From positions 1 to 19,174 of the forward strand of contig CAYRIK010000038.1 in the NCBI GenBank assembly GCA_964424345.1: a DNA stretch of 19,174 nt, read 5' to 3'. Numbering within the stretch: the first letter of the stretch is position 1; every line of letters starts with the position of its first letter. Below are positions 7,201 through 15,053 of this stretch, one piece after another. The notes under the pieces are model-generated. The model did not search any database. It was not told the DNA's origin and was given only the letters and a program-made list of their open reading frames with translations. A program made the translations under genes and the position numbers. The DNA is from RGIG6307 sp964424345 (lineage in GTDB: Bacteria; Bacillota; Clostridia; Lachnospirales; Lachnospiraceae).

Positions 7201-8268
7201 CTAAGCTTCATTTTCATCCGGCAATTTGTAGAAAATGATTGCATTTGGCTTTTCGCATGGAATTTCTCTGCCGTTTAATACTAATGTACCATGTTCTAAA
7301 TCAACATTTAAAAATGTCAATGTATCGGATTCATGGTTTAAGCTTACTAAATGCTTATTATCTGGGAATAAAGCTGCATCTTTTGGATAAGAGCCATTTA
7401 CAGGAAGACATAAGATTTTAGAAAGCATACCTGTCTCTTCATCTATATTATAAATAATAACACTGTTATCACCTGCATTAGAACTCAACATATATTTGTG
7501 GTCATAAGAGAAGTTCAAAGCACTTGCTGCAGAGTTTCCTGAATGATAATCATTTAAAGTAGAGATTGTCTGGATCTTATCAAAATAAGGATTATCTTTT
7601 ACTTCATAGTATTTATATACGTCGATGTAATTTTTTAATTCATGTACAACATACATATATTTGCCGTCTAAAGACATTTTGATATGTCTTGGTGCAGATT
7701 CTGGTTCACTTCTTACTACGTCTACTAATCTTAATGTTCCTTTTCTATGGTCTACACGATACACCTTAATGTGATCCATTCCAAGGTCTGCTACACAAAG
7801 ATATTTGTTATCTCTTGTCATACGAGAGCAATTTACATGTGGTCTGAAATTTCGTTCTGCAATACTTCCCATACCTTTGTGGTATTTTTCATCTGTAATC
7901 TTTCCAACAGAACCATCTTCATTTAAACGTAATACTGTTACTTTTCCGTCATGATATCCTGATACAAATAAGAGCTTGTCTGAATAATCAGTAGAAAGAT
8001 AACAACCTCTCATACCATTGATACTAGCCTGATTTAAAAACTGTAATCCGCCATCTGGAAGGATTTGAAATGCTTCTACTCCAAAGTCTGTGATAGAGTA
8101 AAGGAATTTGTTGTTATGGGATAATGTAATATAAGAAGAGTTTGTGATTTCTACTGAGTCTTTTTGAGTAAAACGACCTTTTTCTACATCTACATCAAAA
8201 ATTTTAATACCCATTTTATCGCCCATTGTATAGGTAGATACATACGCTACATATTTATCTGTTGACAT
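7201..8268 (-). CDS. Lactonase-family seven-bladed beta-propeller protein (6-phosphogluconolactonase-like)
   Basis: The protein has 355 residues from the ATG at 8268, which is 8 bases after GGAGG. An in-frame ATG five codons earlier overlaps that ribosome site and is rejected. The sequence shows repeated beta-propeller blades of the pattern S-x-D-x-K-Y-x-Y-V, for example M-S-L-D-G-K-Y-M-Y-V-V-H and F-S-Y-D-H-K-Y-M-L-S-S-N, and the R-P-H-V-N and A-P-R-H-I motifs seen in the PF10282 lactonase family (YkgB/Pgl-type 6-phosphogluconolactonase). No signal peptide is present, so it is probably cytosolic. It is monocistronic and transcribed divergently from the polyamine operon. Many Clostridia members of this family have no demonstrated substrate, so the lactonase reaction is a family-level inference. 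Confidence 0.85.
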   Translation of the reverse strand: MSTDKYVAYVSTYTMGDKMGIKIFDVDVEKGRFTQKDSVEITNSSYITLSHNNKFLYSITDFGVEAFQILPDGGLQFLNQASINGMRGCYLSTDYSDKLLFVSGYHDGKVTVLRLNEDGSVGKITDEKYHKGMGSIAERNFRPHVNCSRMTRDNKYLCVADLGMDHIKVYRVDHRKGTLRLVDVVRSEPESAPRHIKMSLDGKYMYVVHELKNYIDVYKYYEVKDNPYFDKIQTISTLNDYHSGNSAASALNFSYDHKYMLSSNAGDNSVIIYNIDEETGMLSKILCLPVNGSYPKDAALFPDNKHLVSLNHESDTLTFLNVDLEHGTLVLNGREIPCEKPNAIIFYKLPDENEA

Positions 8269-8300
8269 ACTGTACGCCTCCATCTAAAATCATTTTCTTC

Positions 8301-8329
8301 ATCATAGCACATTATGTCAAATTTGTTAA
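8301..8329 (-). promoter_or_regulatory. Promoter for the lactonase-family gene
   Basis: The minus strand has TTAACA (8324-8329), a 17-base spacer and TATGAT (8301-8306), preceded by TGC as an extended -10. The -35 lies in a perfect 10-base palindrome TTGTTAACAA (8323-8332), a possible operator. The predicted start gives a leader of about 25 bases before the ATG at 8268. Confidence 0.6.
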
Positions 8330-8348
8330 CAATTTTTATAATATTCTG

Positions 8349-8376
8349 TTGACTTTTTCCTAGATGAGATTATAAT
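8349..8376 (+). promoter_or_regulatory. Promoter for the regulator-pot operon
   Basis: TTGACT (8349-8354), a 16-base spacer and a perfect TATAAT (8371-8376) form a strong sigma-A promoter. The start point would be near 8383, giving a leader of about 115 bases that contains several inverted repeats. It is back-to-back with the lactonase promoter; the two -35 boxes are about 20 bases apart. Confidence 0.75.
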
Positions 8377-8390
8377 AGCATTTGTCCCTT

Positions 8391-8422
8391 GTTTAGTTTT
8401 ATTAAACTTTTCGTTTAAAACT
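8391..8422. promoter_or_regulatory. GTTTA-type operator cluster in the pot leader
   Basis: GTTTA (8391-8395) is mirrored by TAAAC (8403-8407), and TTAAAC (8402-8407) is mirrored by GTTTAA (8413-8418) with 5 bases between. The two direct GTTTA copies are 22 bases apart, about two helical turns, just downstream of the promoter. A further GTTTA lies at 8451. This fits a binding region for the XRE-cupin regulator, which would imply autoregulation. It is inferred from symmetry and position only. Confidence 0.35.
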
Positions 8423-8456
8423 ACATTCAGACACTATTTATTTATCAGAAGTTTAG

Positions 8457-8476
8457 CAATACTAAAATTAGTATTG
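8457..8476. repeat. 20-base palindrome next to the regulator's ribosome site
   Basis: CAATACTAA (8457-8465), AA, and TTAGTATTG (8468-8476) form a 9-base-pair inverted repeat, followed by ATTTTTAT and then AAGGAG (8485-8490). As DNA it could be an operator. As RNA it is a tight hairpin with a short U-rich tail, so a weak attenuator or translational element is also possible. Confidence 0.5.
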
Positions 8477-8498
8477 ATTTTTATAAGGAGCTATCATC

Positions 8499-9038
8499 AT
8501 GAATATCGGTGCAAAAATCAAAGATTTACGAGTCCGTAATGGACTGACGCAAGAAGAACTAGCCGACAGAAGTGAACTTTCTAAAGGCTTTATTTCCCAG
8601 TTAGAACGTGATCTGGCATCTCCATCCATCGCTACTCTCACAGACATTTTACAATGTCTTGGTTCCGATTTATGTACATTCTTCCAAGAAGAAAAGGAAG
8701 AACAGATCGTATTTAATGAATCTGATTATTTTGAGAAGATTGACAGCGAACTTCATAACAAGATTGAATGGATCATTCCAAACGCACAAAAAAATATGAT
8801 GGAGCCTATCCGTCTTTCTTTAGAACCAGGCGGAGCTACTTATCCGGACAATCCGCACGATGGCGAAGAATTTGGTTATATTTTATCAGGTTCTGTCTAT
8901 ATTTGTCTTGGAAACAAACGATACAAAGCAAAAAAAGGGGAAACCTTTTATTTTAAAGCAAATACAACCCACTATATTCAGGCAAGTTCCAAAACCGGTG
9001 CTGTTTTATTATGGATCAGCACCCCACCAAGTTTTTAA
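8499..9038 (+). CDS. XRE-family regulator with C-terminal cupin domain, likely regulator of the pot operon
   Basis: The 179-residue protein has an N-terminal helix-turn-helix (residues 4-60), with L-T-Q-E-E-L-A-D-R-S and S-K-G-F-I-S-Q-L-E-R-D as the two DNA-contact helices. A cupin-2 domain follows in the C-terminal half (about 105-175), with H-D-G-E-E-F-G-Y-I-L-S-G and K-G-E-T-F-Y-F as the cupin motifs. Regulators of this architecture (the PuuR/SinR-cupin type) often control polyamine or amino-acid genes, with a small ligand in the cupin. It is the first gene of the operon and ends 17 bases before potA, which supports a role in sensing polyamines. AAGGAG sits 8 bases before the ATG, and the leader carries candidate operators. 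Ligand and direction of control are not visible. Confidence 0.92.
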   Translation: MNIGAKIKDLRVRNGLTQEELADRSELSKGFISQLERDLASPSIATLTDILQCLGSDLCTFFQEEKEEQIVFNESDYFEKIDSELHNKIEWIIPNAQKNMMEPIRLSLEPGGATYPDNPHDGEEFGYILSGSVYICLGNKRYKAKKGETFYFKANTTHYIQASSKTGAVLLWISTPPSF

Positions 9039-9055
9039 TTACCAAGGAGTACAAC

Positions 9056-10129
9056 ATGAGCAATAAATTAGTTGATTTACAGCATATTTCCAAATCCTAT
9101 GGAGACACTCTTATCTTAGATGACCTTAACTTATATATTAGAGAAAATGAATTTTTAACCCTTCTTGGTCCTAGTGGCTGCGGAAAGACTACTACTTTAC
9201 GTATTCTTGGCGGTTTTGAAGAAGCAGATAAAGGACGTGTAATCTTCGGTGGCGAAGATATTACAAATCTGCCTCCAAACAAACGTCAGTTAAATACTGT
9301 TTTCCAGCAGTACGCATTATTTACTCATATGACAATCAAGGAAAATATCGCATTTGGTCTGACGATCAAAGGAAAATCCAGAGATTATATCAATGATAAA
9401 ATCAAATACGCTTTAAAACTTGTAAATCTTCAGGGTTTTGAAAACCGTATGCCTGATTCTCTTTCCGGTGGTCAGAAACAGCGTATCGCAATCGCACGTG
9501 CGATTGTAAATGAACCAAAGCTCTTACTGTTAGACGAGCCTCTTGGCGCATTGGATTTAAAACTTCGTCAGGATATGCAATATGAATTGATCCGTTTAAA
9601 AAATGAACTTGGTATTACTTTCATTTACGTTACACACGATCAGGAAGAAGCACTTACTATGTCTGATACAATCGTTGTTATGAATCAGGGCTATATCCAG
9701 CAGATTGGTACTCCTGAAAAAATCTACAATGAGCCAGAAAACGCATTTGTTGCTGACTTTATCGGTGAATCTAATATTATCAGCGGTGTTATGTTACAGG
9801 ATCGTTTGGTATCTATCCTTGGCACAAAATTTGCCTGCATCGATACTGGATTTGGTACAAATACACCTGTCGATGTTGTAATCAGACCGGAAGACGTTGA
9901 ATTGACCGCACCTGAAAAAGCAAATCTTACAGGTGTTGTTACTCATTTAATCTTTAAGGGTGTACATTATGAAATGGAAGTTATGGCTAATGGATTTGAA
10001 TGGCTCGTACATTCTACTCGTATGCAGCCTGTTGGTACAAAGGTTGGTATTTGTGTAGACCCAGAAAACATTCAGATCATGAATAAGCCACAATCCGAAG
10101 ATGAGGAGGCTGTAGGTATCAATGAATAA
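9056..10129 (+). CDS. potA: Spermidine/putrescine ABC transporter ATP-binding protein
   Basis: The 357-residue protein starts at the ATG at 9056, 6 bases after AAGGAG; the frame is open upstream to 9011 but that part overlaps the regulator gene. Walker A G-P-S-G-C-G-K-T-T is at residues 38-46, the Q-loop Gln at 84, the signature L-S-G-G-Q at 136-140, Walker B with catalytic E161, and the switch His at 194. The last 110 residues form the TOBE-type regulatory domain found in PotA. It energises uptake of polyamines through PotB/PotC at the cytoplasmic face. The stop overlaps the potB start by 8 bases. Motifs are intact. The substrate (spermidine or putrescine) is inferred from gene order and sequence type. 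Confidence 0.95.
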   Translation: MSNKLVDLQHISKSYGDTLILDDLNLYIRENEFLTLLGPSGCGKTTTLRILGGFEEADKGRVIFGGEDITNLPPNKRQLNTVFQQYALFTHMTIKENIAFGLTIKGKSRDYINDKIKYALKLVNLQGFENRMPDSLSGGQKQRIAIARAIVNEPKLLLLDEPLGALDLKLRQDMQYELIRLKNELGITFIYVTHDQEEALTMSDTIVVMNQGYIQQIGTPEKIYNEPENAFVADFIGESNIISGVMLQDRLVSILGTKFACIDTGFGTNTPVDVVIRPEDVELTAPEKANLTGVVTHLIFKGVHYEMEVMANGFEWLVHSTRMQPVGTKVGICVDPENIQIMNKPQSEDEEAVGINE

Positions 10130-10955
10130 ATCCAAAAATTCTCTTTCTTCCCGCTTGCTTGCTACTCCATTTTTAGTATGGATTGCAGCATTTATCTTAA
10201 TACCGCTTGGTATGATATTTTATTATGGATTTACAGATAAAACCGGTGCTTTTACACTTGCAAATGTTACTTCCATTGCCGGTCCGGAACATATTAAAGC
10301 ATTGTTTGTTTCTATTGGATTATCTGTAATCAGTACCATGATCTGTTTTTTACTTGCTTATCCATTGGCTTACATTTTAAGTCAGATGAAAGTAAAATCC
10401 AATCAATACATCGTATTTATGTTTATCCTTCCTATGTGGATGAACTTTTTACTCCGTACTCTTGCATGGCAGACACTGATTGAAAAAACAGGTGTCATCA
10501 ACAGTATACTTGGTATGCTTGGACTTCCTGCTCTTCGCATTATCAATACCAATTATGCAATCGTGCTTGGCATGGTATACAACTATCTTCCATTTATGAT
10601 ATTGCCGCTCTACAATACACTGGCAAAGATTGATCCAAGTGTTATCAACGCTGCAAGAGATTTAGGTGCAAATGGATTTATTACATTTAAACGTATTATT
10701 TTCCCATTAAGTATCCCTGGCATCATAAGCGGTTTTACGATGGTATTTGTACCAAGTCTTACTACCTTTGTTATCAGTAATATTTTAGGTGGTTCTAAAA
10801 TCCTTTTGATCGGTAATGTTATCGAACAGGAATTTACGATAGCTTGCAACTGGCATTTAGGTTCCGGTCTTTCTATCGTATTGATGTTGTTTATTATCGT
10901 CAACATGGTACTGTCTATGATTTTCGATAAAGATGGGGAGGCTAACAGACTATGA
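10122..10955 (+). CDS. potB: Spermidine/putrescine ABC transporter permease PotB
   Basis: The 277-residue integral membrane protein has about six transmembrane segments. The permease EAA-type loop at residues 176-200 (N-A-A-R-D-L-G-A-N-G-F through P-G) is the contact site for the ATPase. The ribosome site GAGGAGG lies inside the end of potA, and the start overlaps potA by 8 bases. The stop overlaps potC by four bases, so the genes are translationally coupled. It forms the membrane channel with PotC and receives polyamine from PotD. Length and gene order match PotB. Confidence 0.93.
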   Translation: MNKSKNSLSSRLLATPFLVWIAAFILIPLGMIFYYGFTDKTGAFTLANVTSIAGPEHIKALFVSIGLSVISTMICFLLAYPLAYILSQMKVKSNQYIVFMFILPMWMNFLLRTLAWQTLIEKTGVINSILGMLGLPALRIINTNYAIVLGMVYNYLPFMILPLYNTLAKIDPSVINAARDLGANGFITFKRIIFPLSIPGIISGFTMVFVPSLTTFVISNILGGSKILLIGNVIEQEFTIACNWHLGSGLSIVLMLFIIVNMVLSMIFDKDGEANRL

Positions 10956-11749
10956 AACACCTCAAAAGAATTTATATTGCACTTATTTTAATTTTTATGT
11001 ATGCACCAATCGTTACTTTGATTGTATTAAGTTTTAATGCCAGCAAATCTCGTTCTAAGTGGGGTGGATTTACTTTAAAATGGTATGCAGAACTGTTCCA
11101 AAATGAAGAAATCATGGGAGCTTTGGTCAATACACTCGTTGTTGCATTTTTCTCTGCTTTAATTGCTACTGTAATCGGCTTGATTGCTTGTATCGTTATG
11201 CAGAATATGAACAAAAAAACAAGAAACCTGCTCTCTGCTATTACAAACATTCCTATGTTAAATGCAGAAATCGTTACTGGTATTTCTCTGATGCTTTTAT
11301 TTTTAAGTTTCAGTAATATCTTGGCAAAGTTTGGCGTACGTTTTCAGCTTGGTTTCTTAACCGTACTGATTTCACATATTACTTTTAATATCCCATATGC
11401 GATTTTAAGTATCCTTCCAAGAATGAAACAGTTAAATCCAAGTGTCTATGAAGCTGCACTCGATCTTGGTGCTTCTAAATTTACTGCTTTCTACAAAGTA
11501 GTGCTTCCAGACCTTTTACCTGGTATCTCTTCCGGTTTCTTAATGTCTTTTACAATGTCTATTGATGATTTTATCATTACACATTTTACAAAAGGTCCTG
11601 GTTTTGATACATTATCTACCAAAATTTATACAGAGCTTCGAAAGGGAATCAAACCTGAAATGTATGCCCTTTCCACTATTATTTTTGTTGCTGTCTTTGT
11701 ATTGCTGCTTTTAGTAAACCGCCCAAAGAAAAACGCATCAAAAGATTGA
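10952..11749 (+). CDS. potC: Spermidine/putrescine ABC transporter permease PotC
   Basis: The 265-residue permease has about six hydrophobic segments. The classical EAA loop lies at residues 157-181: E-A-A-L-D-L-G-A-S-K-F-T-A-F ending P-G. The N-terminus (Y-A-P-I-V-T-L-I-V-L-S-F-N-A-S-K-S) is typical of PotC. It starts within the ATGA overlap with potB and is preceded by GGGGAGG. It pairs with PotB as the heterodimeric channel. A 61-base gap with a short hairpin separates it from potD. Confidence 0.93.
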   Translation: MKHLKRIYIALILIFMYAPIVTLIVLSFNASKSRSKWGGFTLKWYAELFQNEEIMGALVNTLVVAFFSALIATVIGLIACIVMQNMNKKTRNLLSAITNIPMLNAEIVTGISLMLLFLSFSNILAKFGVRFQLGFLTVLISHITFNIPYAILSILPRMKQLNPSVYEAALDLGASKFTAFYKVVLPDLLPGISSGFLMSFTMSIDDFIITHFTKGPGFDTLSTKIYTELRKGIKPEMYALSTIIFVAVFVLLLLVNRPKKNASKD

Positions 11750-11768
11750 TCAAGCTGTAAGCTCAGCC

Positions 11769-11787
11769 ATTGCCGACATTTGGCAAT
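11769..11787 (+). other. Small hairpin between potC and potD
   Basis: ATTGCCGA and TTGGCAAT (one G-U pair) form an 8-base-pair stem with a 3-base loop, ending 7 bases before AAGGAG of potD. There is no U tract. It may protect the upstream message or tune the relative amount of the binding protein, which is usually needed in excess over the permeases. This is inferred from position. Confidence 0.4.
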
Positions 11788-11810
11788 ACATGTGTAAGGA
11801 GAAATTTTTT

Positions 11811-12863
11811 ATGAAAAAATATATAGCTGCTGCACTGATTGGTGCGATTGCACTGTCCTCTCTTACTGCTTGCGGAAACAAGACAGATGACAGTAAAAAA
11901 TTATATGTTTACAATGCTGGTGAATACATGGATCCTGAAGTAATTGATCTGTTTGAAGAAGAAACAGGAATCCAAGTTATTTATGATGAATTTGAAACAA
12001 ACGAATCTATGTATTCTAAGCTCTCTTCTGGTGCTTCTATTTATGATCTTGTATGTCCTTCTGACTATATGATCAGTAAAATGATTGCTGAAGAGCTTGT
12101 TCAGCCTATCAACTGGGAACACATTCCAAACAGCTCTAATATTGGAGATGAACATTGGGAAATGGCAAAAGGCTATGACCCTGAACAAAAATATGCAATT
12201 CCTTACGCTTGGGGAACTGTTGGTATTTTATATAACACTTCTCTTGTAGAGAGAAAAATTACAAAATGGGCAGACCTTTGGGATGAAACATATACAGATG
12301 AGATTTTAATGCAGGATTCTGTAAGAGATGCTTTGATGGTAGCGCTTAGAATGCTTGGCTATTCCGGAAACTCTACCAATCAGGAAGAACTTACAGAAGC
12401 AAAAAATGCTCTTATCAAACAAAAACCAATCGTACAGGCATACGTTATGGATCAGGTACGAGATAAAATGATAAGCGGCGAAGCTGCAATCGGTGTTATT
12501 TATTCTGGTGAAGCATTATATACACAATCTCAAAATCCAGACCTTGCATACGTAATTCCTGAAGAAGGCAGCAACGTATGGCAGGATTCTTGGGTTATTC
12601 CTTCTAATGCTGCACATATAGAAAATGCTGAAAAATTCTTAGATTTTCTTTGCAGACCAGAAATCGCTCTTATGAATTTTGAATATATTACATATTCTAC
12701 TCCAAATATCGCTGCTGTTGCATTGATTGAAGATGAAGAACTCCGCAATTCAGAAGTTGCATTTCCTCATTTAGAAAATTATGACTTAGAAGTATTCCAG
12801 TATCTTGGAGAAGATATGGAAACTCTCTACAGCAACATTTGGAAACAAGTAAAATCTTATTAA
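11811..12863 (+). CDS. potD: Spermidine/putrescine-binding lipoprotein PotD
   Basis: The 350-residue protein starts at the ATG at 11811, 9 bases after AAGGAG; the upstream ATG at 11790 would delay the signal sequence and lacks a site. The N-terminus is Lys-Lys, a hydrophobic core, then the lipobox L-T-A-C with the lipidated Cys at 21, so the mature protein is anchored on the outer face of the membrane. The mature part begins K-K-L-Y-V-Y-N-A-G-E-Y-M-D-P-E-V and continues with V-I-Y-D-E-F-E-T-N-E, as in PotD/PotF binding proteins, and W-A-D-L-W-D occurs mid-protein. It captures polyamine and delivers it to PotBC. The next gene starts 14 bases after its stop. Confidence 0.94.
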   Translation: MKKYIAAALIGAIALSSLTACGNKTDDSKKLYVYNAGEYMDPEVIDLFEEETGIQVIYDEFETNESMYSKLSSGASIYDLVCPSDYMISKMIAEELVQPINWEHIPNSSNIGDEHWEMAKGYDPEQKYAIPYAWGTVGILYNTSLVERKITKWADLWDETYTDEILMQDSVRDALMVALRMLGYSGNSTNQEELTEAKNALIKQKPIVQAYVMDQVRDKMISGEAAIGVIYSGEALYTQSQNPDLAYVIPEEGSNVWQDSWVIPSNAAHIENAEKFLDFLCRPEIALMNFEYITYSTPNIAAVALIEDEELRNSEVAFPHLENYDLEVFQYLGEDMETLYSNIWKQVKSY

Positions 12864-12877
12864 ACTGAGGTGAACCT

Positions 12878-13771
12878 ATGACCCGTATGATTACTTATAC
12901 GATTACCGATTCTGATCAGGGTCTTACGATTTTACAGTTTTTAAAAAGACATCTTTATACAGATAAAGCAATCATTGCTTTAAAGAAAACTCCGAACGGG
13001 ATTTTATTGAATGGTTCTTGGGCCTATGTCAATCAAAAAATCTCGCTCGGAGATATTTTAATTATAACACTAATAGAAGATGCCGCATCCGAAAAAATCG
13101 TACCCCAAAACATACCTATAGACATTGTATATGAAGATGATGATATTCTCGTTGTAAATAAATCTGCAAATATGCCTATTCATCCAAGTCAAAACCATTA
13201 TACAGATACATTGGCAAATGGCATTGCGCATTATTTTGAAAGCCAAGGACAACCATTTGTATTTCGCTGCGTCAATCGTTTAGACCGTGACACAACTGGT
13301 CTTACCATTTTATGCAAGCATCAGCTTGCTAACGGAATTCTCTCAAATATGGTCTCTAATCGCCTCATAAAGCGCACTTACCTTGCTATATGCAGCGATG
13401 ATGGCTCTCTTCCTGAACATGGCACAATTAACGCTCCTATCGCCCGAAAAGAGGGTTCTACAATAGAGCGTGAAGTAAATCATGAGACTGGCGAATATGC
13501 TGTTACACATTACAAAAAGCTGTCTCATAATGAGAAACTTTCTATTTCTCTTATTCAACTGCAATTAGAAACTGGTCGTACACATCAGATTCGAGTACAT
13601 ATGAAGCACATTGGATTTCCACTGATTGGAGATGACTTATATCAGACAGACTGTTCTCTTATCAAACGTCAGGCATTACATTCCTTTTCTCTGCGCTTTA
13701 CGCACCCTGTCACACTAAAGGAAATGTACTTTGAACAACCTTTACCAGAAGATATGCAATCCCTTCTGTAA
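12878..13771 (+). CDS. RluA-family pseudouridine synthase
   Basis: The 297-residue protein has an N-terminal S4-like RNA-binding region (residues 1-75, with N-G-S-W-A-Y-V-N-Q-K-I-S-L-G-D) followed by the RluA catalytic domain. The catalytic motif is N-R-L-D-R-D-T-T-G-L with nucleophile D136. The downstream R-T-H-Q-I-R-V-H-M and I-G-D-D-L-Y motifs complete the fold. It isomerises uridine to pseudouridine in rRNA or tRNA; the target cannot be told from sequence. It follows potD by 14 bases with GAGGTG upstream and no visible terminator or promoter, so it is the last gene of the pot operon. A strong terminator follows at 13814-13875. Confidence 0.92.
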   Translation: MTRMITYTITDSDQGLTILQFLKRHLYTDKAIIALKKTPNGILLNGSWAYVNQKISLGDILIITLIEDAASEKIVPQNIPIDIVYEDDDILVVNKSANMPIHPSQNHYTDTLANGIAHYFESQGQPFVFRCVNRLDRDTTGLTILCKHQLANGILSNMVSNRLIKRTYLAICSDDGSLPEHGTINAPIARKEGSTIEREVNHETGEYAVTHYKKLSHNEKLSISLIQLQLETGRTHQIRVHMKHIGFPLIGDDLYQTDCSLIKRQALHSFSLRFTHPVTLKEMYFEQPLPEDMQSLL

Positions 13772-13781
13772 TAAAAACAAC

Positions 13782-13795
13782 GTGGACAAGTCCAC
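13782..13795. repeat. Short palindrome after the pseudouridine synthase gene
   Basis: GTGGAC, AA, GTCCAC is a perfect 6-base inverted repeat ten bases after the stop codon and ahead of the main terminator. In RNA it would be a five-pair stem with a CAAG loop. It has no U tract and no assigned role. Confidence 0.4.
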
Positions 13796-13813
13796 TTCAA
13801 CTTCCTAGTATAT

Positions 13814-13875
13814 AAAAAAGCTTCCTATCAGGCGCAAGTAAATACTTGCTTTCCTGTTTAGGAAGCTTCTTTTTT
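13814..13875. terminator. Bidirectional terminator between the pot operon and trpS
   Basis: Outer arms AAGCTTCCTA (13818-13827) and TAGGAAGCTT (13859-13868) are flanked by A and T runs. Inside are CAGG/CCTG and then GCAAGTA (13834-13840) with TACTTGC (13843-13849). The nested stems give a long, stable hairpin with a U tract on both strands, suited to ending the convergent pot operon and trpS transcripts. Confidence 0.9.
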
Positions 13876-13887
13876 CAAAAAATCAAT

Positions 13888-14892
13888 TTATCGTACGCGT
13901 TCTGGGAAACCTACTTTTTTCTGAACCTTGCGTAATGTCTTGTTAGAATAATACTGTGCTTTTTCTGCGTTGTTTTTGATGATGCTGTCTAAATATGCTT
14001 TGTCCTTCTGAATTTCTGCATATCTTTCCTGAATTGGTCGTAATACATTTACAACACTCTCACCAACAGCAGCCTTGAAATCGCCATATCCTTTGCCTTC
14101 AAAATCTGCTACAATCTGTTCTTGTGTCATGCCTGTACAAGCACTGAAAATGTCGATTAAGTTCTTGATACCTGGCTGATCATCACTGTAACGTACACAA
14201 GCTTCTGAATCTGTAACAGCACGCTTAAACTTACGCATAATAGTGTCTGGATCATCCATAAGATAAATGCTGGCATTTGGATTTTCATCAGATTTACTCA
14301 TCTTCTTAGATGGCTCCTGTAAAGACATAATCTTTGCGCCTACTTTTCCTACATAAGGTTCTGGAATTGTAAATACATCTCCATAAATACCATTGAAACG
14401 CTCTGCAATGTCTCTTGTGATTTCTAAATGCTGAAGCTGATCTTTACCAACTGGTACTACATCAGACTGGAATAATAAAATGTCTGCTGCCATAAGTACT
14501 GGATAAGTAAATAAACCTGCATTGATATTGTCTGCATGCTTTGCTGCTTTATCCTTAAACTGTGTCATACGGTTTAATTCACCCATATATGTAAAGCAAT
14601 TCAAAATCCATGCAAGCTCTGCATGTCCAGTTACATGAGACTGGTAATATAAACAATTCTTCTCAGGGTCTAAACCTGCTGCAATATATAATGTCAAAAG
14701 ATTTCTAGCACGTTTTCTAAGTTCTGCCGGATCCTGACGAACAGTAATAGAATGTAAGTCTACTACACTGAAAAAACATTCATACTCATCAGTTAAAGTA
14801 GTCCAGTTTTTCAATGCACCAAGATAATTTCCAAGTGTAAGATTACCTGTTGACTGCATTCCACTAAATAATACTTTTTTTCCATCTAACAT
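13888..14892 (-). CDS. trpS: Tryptophan-tRNA ligase
   Basis: The 334-residue protein is standard for bacterial TrpRS. The start is the ATG at 14892, 9 bases after GGAGG; the longer open frame up to 14952 covers the promoter and is rejected. The class I signature appears as S-T-G-N-L-T-L-G-N-Y at residues 14-23 (TLGN replaces HIGH), and the second signature K-M-S-K-S is exact at 197-201. The D-I-L-L-F-Q-S-D-V-V-P-V-G-K-D-Q segment is typical of the tryptophan-binding pocket. It charges tRNA-Trp with tryptophan in the cytosol. It is monocistronic with its own promoter and shares a terminator with the convergent operon. The leader is about 25 bases, too short for a T-box. Confidence 0.96.
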   Translation of the reverse strand: MLDGKKVLFSGMQSTGNLTLGNYLGALKNWTTLTDEYECFFSVVDLHSITVRQDPAELRKRARNLLTLYIAAGLDPEKNCLYYQSHVTGHAELAWILNCFTYMGELNRMTQFKDKAAKHADNINAGLFTYPVLMAADILLFQSDVVPVGKDQLQHLEITRDIAERFNGIYGDVFTIPEPYVGKVGAKIMSLQEPSKKMSKSDENPNASIYLMDDPDTIMRKFKRAVTDSEACVRYSDDQPGIKNLIDIFSACTGMTQEQIVADFEGKGYGDFKAAVGESVVNVLRPIQERYAEIQKDKAYLDSIIKNNAEKAQYYSNKTLRKVQKKVGFPERVR

Positions 14893-14923
14893 AAGGTATT
14901 TCCTCCAAAAATTACATAATGAC

Positions 14924-14952
14924 AGTTTATCACTCTCACACATCAAAGTCAA
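14924..14952 (-). promoter_or_regulatory. Promoter for trpS
   Basis: TTGACT (14947-14952), a 17-base spacer and TAAACT (14924-14929) on the minus strand form a good promoter. The predicted start lies near 14917, only about 25 bases before the trpS ATG. Confidence 0.65.
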
Positions 14953-15017
14953 GAAAAGTTGCTAGAACAACGTAGTGCGTGTATATTTCCTAATGTCTAA
15001 AACACGTTCTATCTAAA

Positions 15018-15049
15018 AAGGAGCCTGCGAATTTCTTCACAGACTCCTT
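15018..15049 (-). terminator. Terminator after the Cys-rich small protein gene
   Basis: AAGGAG/CTCCTT outer arms and a CTGTGAA/TTCGCAG inner arm (with G-U pairs) close on a GAAA tetraloop, followed by TTT on the minus strand. It lies just downstream of the stop at 15054. Confidence 0.8.
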
Positions 15050-15053
15050 AGAC

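Noticed and set aside
13818..13868. Long inverted repeat as an insertion-sequence end
   Set aside because: Nested stems with flanking A/T runs between convergent genes are fully explained by a bidirectional terminator.
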